From assembly GCA_003990745.1 (NCBI GenBank), contig RBNI01005797.1:1-12119 (forward strand): a stretch of DNA of 12,119 nt. Reading direction: 5' to 3'. The notes beneath the pieces are model-generated. The model had not been told where the DNA came from and made no database searches. It worked only from the letters and a program-made list of their open reading frames with translations. This DNA comes from Jimgerdemannia flammicorona. Taxonomy: Eukaryota; Mucoromycota; Endogonomycetes; Endogonales; Endogonaceae. Positions 1 to 7,462 of the stretch are shown piece by piece (position 1 is the first letter of the stretch; each line of letters begins with the position of its first letter). The position numbers were made by a program, and so were the translations under genes.

Positions 1-39
<39 letters not shown>
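1..39. repeat. Poly-A run at the window edge
   Basis: The first 39 bases are all A, directly followed by the first recognisable LTR base. It could be a genomic homopolymer at the insertion site or a contig-end artefact. It hides the left target-site duplication and the expected first base (T) of the LTR. Confidence 0.9.
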
Positions 40-41
<2 letters not shown>

Positions 42-369
42 CATCTCAACCAAAGTCCTTTTTCGGACTAGTTCTGGGTGTTCAGGATTTTCCATATTTC
101 AGGAAGTTCAAGAACTAAGACCAGCTTAGTTGAATTGGCGTATTGCTGCAGACAATACCCAATTAGGAAATTTCGTGATGGGGTTAGGAGTAGGACCTAA
201 TGGGGAGTAGATTTACTTAAGAGTAGTTTGTGGGTTATTAAATAGGTTTATTTGCTATTCATGATATTACTATACTAGGAGTAGTTGTATGAAGGGATAT
301 TGTGGGGAAGTGCTCAGAAGTTGTGTTTGGATTGTTTAGGTCTGAGATTCTGAGGTCTGGGGGAGGGGG

Positions 370-377
370 TATTTATA
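370..377 (-). promoter_or_regulatory. TATA box of the 3' LTR
   Basis: TATAAATA on the minus strand, identical in the right LTR. It is followed by a C-rich stretch and a CA-rich leader without ATG until 262. By usual spacing, transcription would start near 340-350, dividing U3 from R. The start site is inferred. Confidence 0.6.
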
Positions 378-430
378 CTAGTAAAGGGCTATCTGGACTA
401 TGCTAGATATAGATATAGCACTAAGTGCCT

Positions 431-515
431 TGCTGAGTCAGAATATAGTCATGTAGTACAAGAGTGATCTGACATATCAAGAGATCATCTGACTGCTGAG
501 TCAGTTTATAGTCAT
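431..515 (-). promoter_or_regulatory. Two TGACTCA-containing repeats upstream of the TATA box (3' LTR)
   Basis: Two 22-bp direct repeats, at 431-452 and 494-515, are spaced 63 bp apart. Each reads ATGACTATAnnCTGACTCAGC on the minus strand with only the two n positions differing. TGACTCA is the consensus for Gcn4/AP-1-type bZIP factors. They lie 60-130 bp upstream of the TATA box, which suits upstream activating sites. Binding is inferred. Confidence 0.5.
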
Positions 516-566
516 ATCATATAAGGCTAATCTAACTATACTATGACTGCTAAGCTATTTATAGGT

Positions 567-1664
567 TTAGGCACTATCTGGATAGTCTTTGATGACATCA
601 CCATTGATGACATCATCTCTGATGAAGTAGTCATCTAGGAAGAGTGGTTCACAGATTACTTCTCCTTGTTGGCTGAGGTAATAATACATTGGAACTTCAT
701 CTCCATCCCACAGGATAGCATTGTCTGTTTCATATGCTGGATAAGGTGTTGGGGGGTGAAGAAGTAGTACATTGTCTTTGTTTTCATCAGATTCACTGTC
801 TGCATACCTTCTGTAGGTTATAGTACTATGAGTTGTGGAATTGTAGTATGCTGGCAGCTGTGGTTCATGTTACTCATACTCAGGTAGTAGAGTGGTTGGT
901 TTGATCTCGAGGGTTGTCTGAAGGTACAGATTGTGTTCTCCGGTTTCTTCGTCATAGTTGAAGTAATCGGGGGTGAATGCAGATTGGTATTCATACCAGT
1001 GGTCATTGTTTCAATAAGTCTCATATGTGGTTATGAACTGTTGTAAGTTCATCAGTAAAGTTGGCAGTGTGATCAGGGTTGGTAGAGATCCTTGGCTTGA
1101 GGTCATGTCGGTGTCAGAGGGATCATTGTCTTCTGCTTCATCTTCATCGAAGTGGATTATATCGTAGACTTCCTTCATGGTATATCTAACTTGGGGCATT
1201 TGTAGGATGTGGTCATCAGGGTACAGGAAGGTTCTGTCAGTAGTCTGAACATATTCAAGATACTTGTGATTGAGTTCTTATATCATATCATCAATTTGGT
1301 CATAGGACAGGGTAGCAACCATTTCACTGGTAGTAACTCGGAGACAGGGAATAAAGGTGCTATACTCATAGAAGAGTTCTCGGTGTTTGCAGGCAATGAG
1401 TTTCTGGTGTTGAGACATCTGGGTAATGTCTATATCATGGTGGTGTTTGATCATGTCTTCCAGGAGGTAGCCGATCTGATAGTAGCTTGAGATTTGTCCA
1501 ATCCAGTGGGTCTCATTAAGCATGTTTAGGGTATTCCATCAGGCTTCCACAAAGTAGAGGGGTGCTAGGCTATGGATATTCATGAGGGGTAGAGGTGGTG
1601 TGGCTCGGTTGACAATGGCATTCCAAATGTCAGTGCAGATGCAGTTGTAGATCTCAGTGGTCAT
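567..1664 (-). pseudogene. U3-encoded reading frame, 3' LTR copy (unknown protein)
   Basis: A 366-codon frame from ATG at 1664 to TAA at 569-567, in the same sense as gag-pol. It is broken by four stops: TGA near 1542 where the right copy has CGA, TAA near 1280 where the right copy has CAA, TGA at 1013-1011 where the right copy has TGG, and TAA at 872-870, which is a stop in both copies. The frame has no indel relative to the right copy, and other stretches read as ordinary protein. The product would be acidic and rich in Asp, Glu, His, Asn and Tyr, for example DEDEAEDNDPSDTD. I see no signal peptide, membrane segment or known domain. The same frame reads on upstream of 1664 beyond a TGA shared by both copies, so the true start is uncertain. 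In the 3' LTR it lies downstream of pol and of the polypurine tract, which is the position of U3 accessory genes in some retroviruses. Function is unknown. Confidence 0.7.
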
Positions 1665-1882
1665 GTTTGTATGTTTGGAAGTTGTAGTTATTATTTGTTT
1701 TGGTTCTGCTTCAATGTGTCTCAGAGCTCAGTAAATATGCATCTGTTCTTGATTGGTAAGATTCCATTTGTATGAATCTTGTGTTCTGTGACTTCATATT
1801 GACTTAGCTTTGTATACTGTGACTTCTGTTTGACTCAGCTTCATGATTATGCAAGTGATTTCCAGATTTGTTCAGAGGTTAT

Positions 1883-1932
1883 GTGTGATTTCTGTGGCTT
1901 GTTAAGAGGGTGACGTGTGATTTCTGTGGCTT
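1883..1932. repeat. 18-bp tandem repeat at the outer end of U3 (3' LTR)
   Basis: gtgtgatttctgtggctt occurs at 1883-1900 and 1915-1932, period 32 bp. The second unit is preceded by tgac, giving TGACGTG. It is the first element-specific motif after the LTR terminus and may be an enhancer. The same pair is present in the right LTR. Confidence 0.7.
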
Positions 1933-1950
1933 GGAGGTTGTGCGCTTATA

Positions 1951-1964
1951 ACTCTCCCCTTCTT
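1951..1964 (-). promoter_or_regulatory. Polypurine tract
   Basis: On the minus strand this reads AAGAAGGGGAGAGT, a 13-purine run directly abutting the first base of the 3' LTR. It is the expected primer for plus-strand DNA synthesis. Its exact position confirms both the LTR boundary at 1950 and the element's orientation. Confidence 0.85.
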
Positions 1965-2376
1965 AGCTTTCGACATCCTCGTCGAGGCCTTCTAATTTTG
2001 TTCTAGTATTGTTATACCATTTGGGAGGTCAAAAGCCCAGTAAAGTCCATTTTTTCAGAAAGTGTCATGCTCATAGTACAGTTGCCTAACACATTGGATT
2101 CACATGTTAAAGGGTCATGTATTCAATGCCATGCACTGGAAGTGATTCTGATATCATTCACTGCTGGAGAATTTCCCCTAAGGAATCTTCTTAAATATTT
2201 ATGCCTCATTTCCCACCAGTGGTATAGGGAGAATAGGCTGGCTTTCAGTTTTGCTATTTTTCTAGAGGATTGGTATTCTTGACTTACTGAGTTCTTGATT
2301 TTTGTTCATGATAATTATAGTGTTTGGGAGGGTATAATATATAGTATAAACTGATAGATGTAGGAGTGTTCAGATT
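1965..2376 (-). other. Unassigned segment between pol and the polypurine tract
   Basis: About 410 bp with no reading frame I can defend on the minus strand. Just before the polypurine tract is an imperfect palindrome, CCTCGTCGAGG at 1978-1988 on the plus strand, one of the densest CpG spots in the window. On the plus strand, 2074-2085 resembles an RNA polymerase III A box and 2120-2130 a B box (see findings). A 71-codon plus-strand frame here has no protein-like support. Confidence 0.6.
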
Positions 2377-2399
2377 TTAGTTGTTCAAGGAATCGTATT

Positions 2400-2550
2400 C
2401 CTGAACTAAGTCAGTAGCATTCTGAAGATTGGTCTTGGGTTCCTATATTGCATCATGGATTGGGTAACCTTTCCATTTGATGAGGTACTCGGGGTAGTTC
2501 TTGTGGCCACGTCTGTTGAGAATTTGTTCAACTTTGTATTCTTCCTGATC
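2400..2550 (-). pseudogene. pol: C-terminal chromodomain
   Basis: EEYKVEQILNRRG, then YPEYLIKWKGYP, then DAI-stop-EP match the chromodomain fold, from 2544 onward. Two cage positions are present: Tyr in EEYKVE and Trp in IKWKGY. The third, normally Trp before Glu-Pro, is a TAG at 2445-2443 (transition from TGG). Such domains on integrase direct insertion to chromatin carrying methylated histone H3, and define chromoviruses. The frame ends in DLVQEY...NN and TAA at 2379-2377. A different frame over 2639-2406 is an overlapping shadow. Confidence 0.9.
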
Positions 2551-2639
2551 ATTAATAATGACAGGTGCAGGTGGTTTTGTAGTTTGGTTTGGGAATAGTT
2601 CATCACTATTGTCATTATATCACTTGAGACATTGGACAT

Positions 2640-2800
2640 TGAAGACTGGGTGAATCTTAATAGTGTCTAGTAGCACTAATTTGTAGGAGGTCAGAGAGAC
2701 TTGTGAAATAACTTCAAATGGTCCAATAAATTTGCTGTTCAGCTTTTTAGATGGTCTGTGCTTGAGGTTGTCAACTCGGTATCCTTGGATGTCTAATAGA
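2640..2800 (-). pseudogene. pol: Integrase C-terminal GPF/GPY module
   Basis: Follows the core after a spacer with EEKVLLD-like sequence (GEKVLLDIQGY). It contains KFIGPFEVI at 2724-2716, the Gly-Pro-Phe/Tyr signature of gypsy integrases, then IHPVFNVQCLK, the usual HPVFHVS-type end. It assists integrase multimerisation. A TGA after CLK, near 2625, separates it from the chromodomain. Confidence 0.85.
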
Positions 2801-3790
2801 ACTTTTTCTCCAATATCGAAGGTTTCTTCTCGGTGATGTTGGTTAACATACTGTGACTGTTGTTCTTGAGCTTGTGATAAATTCTCAATTGCAATCTGGC
2901 TTAGATTACATATTCAGAGTAAGAATTCTTCAACAGCTTTGACTGTGGAGGGTTCTTCAGTGGTTCAGATGAGTATCAGAGGAGTGTTTGGATTTTGTCC
3001 AGTGTTGGCGAAGAATGGAGTCATTCTAAAGAGGCTTACTTGCTGTTGTTATAGGCAAACTCGACTGCAGTGAGATGTTCATGCCAATCATCTTATCTGT
3101 AGGAGACATAGTTTCTTAGTATTTATTCCAGAGTTCAGTTCATTCTTTCAGTTTAGCCATCAGTTTTGGAGTGAAAGGCTGTAGATAGTGTAAGTTTCAT
3201 TCCAAGGTGTGCATGGAGGGCTTTCCAAAAATGGCTGGTGAATTTCAGGTCTCAGTCACTAACAATGATCTTAGGAAGACCATGATAGTGGAAGATATTG
3301 TCAAACAAGAGTGTGGCTATATCCAGTGCTGTAGCAGTGGTGGTGGTTGGTACAAAGTGAGCTTGTTTGCTGAGATAGTCCACAAAGACAACAATTGCAT
3401 CTTTCCCATTCTTGGTTTGGAGTAGTTGTACAATGAAGTCCATAGAGATTTGTTCCCAATTAGTAGATGGTACTGGGATAGGGTGGAGTAGGCCAGGTTT
3501 TGCTAGTGTTGAAGACTTGTTCCATTGGCAGGCATTATAGGAAGTAATGTAGGTCTTTAGCTGATCTGCCATGTGGGGCCAATAGAAGTTTTGGGAGATA
3601 ACTTCATAGTATTTATCAAATCCTAAATGTCCAGCTGTAGGGGCATCATGACATTCAAATAGGATAGTCTTTCGGAGGTCTTGGTTGTTTGGAACATACA
3701 ATCTGTCCTTGTAGTAGATAGTATTGTCCTTGAGTTGGTATTGATTATACTGGGTATACTTATTAGCATCATCACTGTTCAAGATTTCTC
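2800..3790 (-). pseudogene. pol: Integrase: HHCC zinc finger and D-D-35-E core
   Basis: Inserts the cDNA into the host genome. The zinc-binding part has His at 3650 and His seven residues on (HDAPTAGH), but the first Cys of the C-x2-C pair is Tyr (SYNAC, Tyr at 3539). This is a G-to-A transition. Core residues: Asp in ISMDFI at 3440, Asp in IVSD at 3257-3255, Glu at 3149-3147, giving 35 residues between the second Asp and the Glu, as in the family. TGA at 3254-3252 follows IVSD. Five more stops lie in the 3' half of the core (3155-3035). One base is missing near 3029 in the run before RMTPFF. The coding frame moves there and stays so to the end. A connector at 3989-3792 (FDYKIQYHSGKENIVAD) precedes it. 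Confidence 0.93.
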
Positions 3791-3989
3791 AGAGTACTTG
3801 AGCTTCCTTATCATCAGCACATGCTGTGATAATTTGTTCCATGATGGAGTTTGTAACCAGGGTGAGAGTTTGAATAACTTCTTCAATGGGTGGTCTGGAG
3901 ATTGTGTCGGCAACAATGTTTTCCTTGCCAGAGTGGTACTGGATTTTGTAGTCAAAGTTAGTGAGGACTTTCATCCATCTGGCTTGCAT

Positions 3990-4403
3990 TTAAGAAAGGG
4001 TAGCCTGGGTCTTGATGTTGACTAATGACTTGTGGTCAGTCAATACAGTGAAGTGTGCTCCTTCTAGGTATAGTCGCTATTTGATCAGAGTGTCTATAAT
4101 GGCTAACATTTCCTTCTTGTGAGTTGCATAGCTGATTTCAGCATCATTGAACTTGTGGGAGTGATAGGCCACAGGGTGTCCTTCTTGCATGAGTACTGCT
4201 CCAAGAGCTAGATCAGAGGCATTAGTGGTAACTTTATATAGTAGAGTAGGATTTGCTGCTTGAAGTACTGGAGTGGTTATCAAAGCATCTTTCAATGCTT
4301 GAAAGGTGGTATCTTGTTTGGGTCCCCAATTTACAAGATTGTTGAAATCTTTCTCTTGTTTCATGGTCCAGGGTTGTTCTTCTTTCTTGCTATGCTTGGT
4401 CAT
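3990..4403 (-). pseudogene. pol: RNase H domain
   Basis: Degrades the RNA strand of RNA-DNA hybrids during reverse transcription. Open from 4403 to 4080. The motif TTNASDLALGAVLMQ shows Asn where the first catalytic Asp is expected (AAT for GAT), so activity is probably lost. The Glu of KKEMLAI is kept, and the later Asp of LTDHKSL is kept after a TAG at 4079-4077 that replaces a Trp. A TAA near 3990 breaks the link to the connector segment that starts MQARWMKVL. Confidence 0.9.
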
Positions 4404-4479
4404 TAGGGTAAGAGCAGTGGCTACTTTGGCAAAGTTGGCAACAAATCATCTGTAGTAGTTTGCTAATCCCAAAATGACT

Positions 4480-5257
4480 GGAGGTCTTTCAGCTTCATGG
4501 ATCTGGGCCAATCTTTGATTGCAGAGATTTTGCTGGGGTCTACTTTAATTCTATTTGGCATGACAATATGTCTAAGGAATTGGATTTCTTTCAGGAGGAA
4601 TTTGCACTTGCTGAGTTTTGCGAAGAGTCTGTTTTCTCAGAGTTTCAGTAGTACTAGTTCAAGATATTCAAGATGTTCCTCCAGGGTTTTACTGAAGACT
4701 AGGATGTCATCAATATAGACAACAATGAATTTGTCTAGGTATGGATGCAGAATGGTATTCATCAGTATCTGGAAGGTTGCAGGAGCATTAGTTAAGCCAA
4801 AGGGCATAACCAGGAATTCAAAATGTCCATAGCAGATTTGGAAGGCTGTCTTGTAGATGTCTTCTTCTTTCATGGCAATTTTCCAGTAACCATTTCATAG
4901 GTCAAAAGAGCTCATAAATTGTGGGTTGGTAAGCCTATCGAATATTTCATTGATTCTGGGTAGTGGGCAACAGTTCTTGATGGTCTGTTCATTGAGGTCA
5001 TGGTAATCAATGCACATTTGCAGGTCCCCTCCTTTCTTTACAACAAAGAGGACTGGTGCACCATAAGGTGATACACTGGGTCTGATGAATTCTTGTTCTA
5101 GAAGTTCGTCAATTTCTTTTTTGAGTACATCGATTTCTCTTGGAGACATGTGGTAAATTGACTTGAAGGCTGGCTTGGCATCTGGAATAGTCTTGATGGC
5201 ATGGTCCACTACTTGTTTGTGAGGTAGGCCTTTTGGGAGTTTCTTCGGGAATATGTC
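4480..5257 (-). pseudogene. pol: Reverse transcriptase
   Basis: Copies the genomic RNA into DNA in the particle. Ordered motifs: SPYGAPVLFVVKK, MCIDYHDLN, FDL-stop-NGYW (4897-4895 TGA; first catalytic Asp kept), [15 protein letters not shown], and the catalytic YIDD box at 4717-4706, intact. Two positions that are Arg in most family members are Gln and His in QMCIDYHDLN. TGA at 4639-4637 replaces the Arg in LKL-stop-ENRL. The thumb follows (FAKLSKCKF). Near 4470 one base is missing in the run before LGLANYY, shifting the frame. After the shift TGA again replaces an Arg. Confidence 0.95.
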
Positions 5258-5479
5258 TCAGAATTTCTGGAGTAGTGGTCTGACATAGCTGTCAACTTTG
5301 AAAAAGTCTTCTTCAGAGTTCTCGGGTTCTCCTTTGGATGGATGGATGGAGATAGCAAAGAGAGGGCATTTCTTGGCTAATTTTTTAAGTTGTAGCTTGT
5401 TGATGTGGGTGATCTTTGGTCCAGGGTCACTAGAGTTGAGTGTGTCCTTTTCGCCTTGCAGTTTGAAGTTGTGGTGTCC

Positions 5480-5800
5480 TTTCTTGATAGTCAGAGAATG
5501 GTTTACCCAATTGATCATGGGGTTCTCTTGTTTTAACCATGGAGTTCCAAGGATGATTTCATTATCAGGAAGTGGTATGATCTGGAGGGTAACATGTACT
5601 CGATAGTCACCGATTTGGAAAGATAGATTGTGGACTTCCTTACTAATGACATGTGAGGTTCTATCAGCTGTGGCAACTGCTTGAGTTTGTTGTACTGGAG
5701 AGGTGAAGACCTTGAGTCTGTTGGCTGTTTCTTCATTGATGAAGTTGCCTGAGGCACTACTGTCTATCATGATCTTGACAGGTGCTCGATTGATAAAAGC
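5480..5800 (-). pseudogene. pol: Retrotransposon aspartic protease
   Basis: Processes the polyprotein as a homodimer. The active-site motif is IMIDSSASGNFI at 5770, where D-S/T-G-A is expected. The Gly is Ser (AGT for GGT, a G-to-A transition), probably inactivating. The flap and second motif follow, with NEIILGTPWL (Ile-Leu-Gly ... Trp-Leu) near 5545, typical of gypsy proteases. The segment from 5770 to 5261 is open. TGA at 5260-5258 replaces an expected Arg just before the reverse transcriptase (KF-stop-DIFP). The stretch upstream (5940-5800) links to dUTPase and contains two TGA codons, including DDCFSCVNEL. Confidence 0.88.
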
Positions 5801-6019
5801 TTTAAGTATAAGCAGTTTGTCTGATCCAATGGTGGTGATTTCGGTTGTAGGAGCTTTCCTTCTGTTGATTCTTCTTTGAGCTAGTTCGTTGACACAAGAG
5901 AAGCAATCATCAATTATTCAGGAAGAGTATATTCCAATGCCATAGGGGTATCAGCCACTTGGTACATATCCATCTTTGATTTTCTTGTAGAATTGTTCCT
6001 CTTTGTTCATGGTAGATTG

Positions 6020-6460
6020 GACTGGGGCCTTGTTTGATGAGCCAAATCCTTTGGATCCTTGGATGGTGAGTAGTATTTCGGGGACTTCCTTGACTGTCAG
6101 GTTTGACTCAATTTTTTTGAATAGGATCTGGACAATACAGAAGCCTATAGAGATCTTGAAGGGTGTCCAACTGTGGTTTTGAATGAGGATAATAATTTCA
6201 CCTGTGTAATCTTCATCAATGACTCCTCCTTCTACTGAGAGTCCTTTCAATGCTAGGCTGCTGTGACAGCATATTCTTCCAATATGTCCTTCAGGAATTT
6301 GAATACTGATTTCTGTGTAGACTTGTTTGACTTCTTGGTTGAAGACTGTAGCTTCTTTGGCTGCATACAGGTCATATCCAGCTGCTTTTTGACTTCCTTT
6401 GGTTGGGGCCTTAGCAGTTTGTCTTAACTTGACAAAGTCTAGTGTTCTGGTAGTCAGATT
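6020..6460 (-). pseudogene. dUTPase (dUTP pyrophosphatase) domain, trimeric type
   Basis: Hydrolyses dUTP to dUMP, keeping uracil out of newly made element DNA. All five motifs are visible in order: AAGYDLYAA at 6385 (motif 1), GRICCHSSLALKG near 6270 (motif 2, usually with RSG), GGVIDEDYTGEI near 6222 (motif 3, with Asp and the sugar-stacking Tyr), GFCIVQILF near 6140 (motif 4, usually GDRIAQ) and GSKGFGSSN near 6058 (motif 5, usually preceded by Arg). No stop lies within the domain, but Arg is changed to His, Cys and Gln in motifs 2, 4 and 5, all as expected from CGN transitions. Length, about 140 residues, is normal. It sits between nucleocapsid and protease in the gag-pol frame, so the enzyme would be made as part of the polyprotein. 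The next stop is TGA at 5953-5951. Confidence 0.93.
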
Positions 6461-6520
6461 GTTGAGGTGGTGCAGAGTGGTAACAGTTGCTCATATTGCT
6501 GTTTGGAGTTTTTAGTTAGG

Positions 6521-6562
6521 GCAGGCACTGGCTATGTATCCTGTCTTTCGGCAATAGAAGCA
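6521..6562 (-). pseudogene. gag: Nucleocapsid CCHC zinc knuckle with His-to-Tyr change
   Basis: Fourteen residues, CFYCRKTGYIASAC, match C-x2-C-x4-H-x4-C except that the zinc-binding His is Tyr (TAC for CAC, one C-to-T transition). The knuckle packages genomic RNA. The Arg/Lys-rich stretch before it (NELRRSR) fits. TAA at 6514-6512 and TGA at 6493-6491 follow. The reading frame then continues into dUTPase. Confidence 0.85.
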
Positions 6563-6599
6563 TACTCTGCTTCTTCTAAGTTCATTCCTTTCACCTTCA

Positions 6600-7462
6600 G
6601 TGAGTTTCTTGAAGGTACTCGGCTGGGTGGGTTCATGATTTCTAGGTGTCCATGAAGTGGATGTTGAGGGATCTCAGGATGCTTCATGCTTGGGTTCTTC
6701 TTTCTTGGTCCAAGTCTTTTCCTTGTTGTTGAATTGTTTTTGGGGCAGAATGGGTCCAGCTGTTAGGATCCATTTGACTATAGTCTTGATTCTTGCCAGG
6801 CACCATTGTTGGTGATCACAACCAACTGGGCATCCTTGTTCTCGGATTTTTCTAGTAAGCCATTCAGGCAGGACATTGAATAAATGATCTGCTCTGGTAC
6901 CATTTCATGCTTCATCATTGGCAATATATCCTAGGCCAATAGTGTTCAGGAGTGACTTGAGTTTTGTATAGAAGGTTTTGAATTCCTCCTTGCTATATAC
7001 ATCAAATTTGAGGTTGCAGAGTTTTACTTGGGATTCAGCAATCATGGTTTCACTGTGATATTGAGCAATCATGAGTTGTTTAAGTCCAGGGGCTGCAGGA
7101 TGGGCTCCATATTCTGGGGCATTATTTGCTGCATTCTGAGCAACTACTGCAGGTCGGGTGTCCCATGTGAGGGATTTTTCAGGAAGGATTCACCACCATT
7201 CTTCAGCAGGTCCTTGGAAGAATGTAACAACTTGGTGGACATAGGCTGTAGTAGTAGCAAAGAGTTGTTCCAGAGTGTGGTCTTGATTGTTTGTCAGAAT
7301 GCAGTCAGCAACTTGCTCATTGGTCCATTGATTGACTTCAAAGTTGGTATCAACTACACTAATAAAGCTTTGGACTTCTTGTGCAGTACCATTGAAGGTA
7401 GGTAGACTCAGATTTTTTGTAGGTTGGGTCTGTTCAGCTAAGGCAGTAATGGTTGCTGCCAT
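6600..7462 (-). pseudogene. gag: Gag capsid-like region
   Basis: Contains the typical retrotransposon Gag start LPTFNGTAQEVQSFI and, 55 residues later, FFQGPAEEWW at 7219-7193. These match the capsid N-terminal pattern of gypsy Gag proteins (Phe-x-Gly ... Leu/Phe-x-Gly-x-Ala ... Trp). It would form the virus-like particle shell in the cytoplasm. TGA follows directly at 7192-7190. Further TGA codons interrupt after ANDEA near 6910 and after HEAS near 6675. Reading continues in the same frame into the nucleocapsid. Confidence 0.85.

Larger units (their letters stand above)
40..1950 (-). repeat. 3' LTR (left copy)
   Basis: Direct repeat of 8611-10523, aligned nearly gap-free. On the minus strand the likely layout is U3 (1950 to about 340), then R/U5. 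U3 holds a 365-codon reading frame, the TGACTCA repeats and a TATA box. The terminal CA of the right copy is TA here (1949-1950), a transition. The outer T expected before position 40 is replaced by the A run. At about 1.9 kb the LTR is long for a fungal gypsy element, where a few hundred bases is common. The extra length is mostly the U3 reading frame. Confidence 0.93.

Noticed and set aside
818..1024. 68-codon minus-strand frame, also at 9391-9579
   Set aside because: It overlaps the U3 frame in another phase. Its similarity between LTRs is just that of the underlying DNA, and the U3 frame explains the complementing stops.
2067..2141. Functional tRNA gene
   Set aside because: Acceptor and anticodon stems do not pair. 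Only the promoter-like boxes are recognisable.
2406..2639. 77-codon minus-strand frame as a separate gene
   Set aside because: It overlaps the chromodomain in another frame. The chromodomain frame has clear motifs; this one has none.
3681..4025. 114-codon plus-strand frame and other plus-strand frames over pol (for example 5298-5606, 7028-7405)
   Set aside because: Antisense shadows of the polyprotein with no protein-like motifs of their own.
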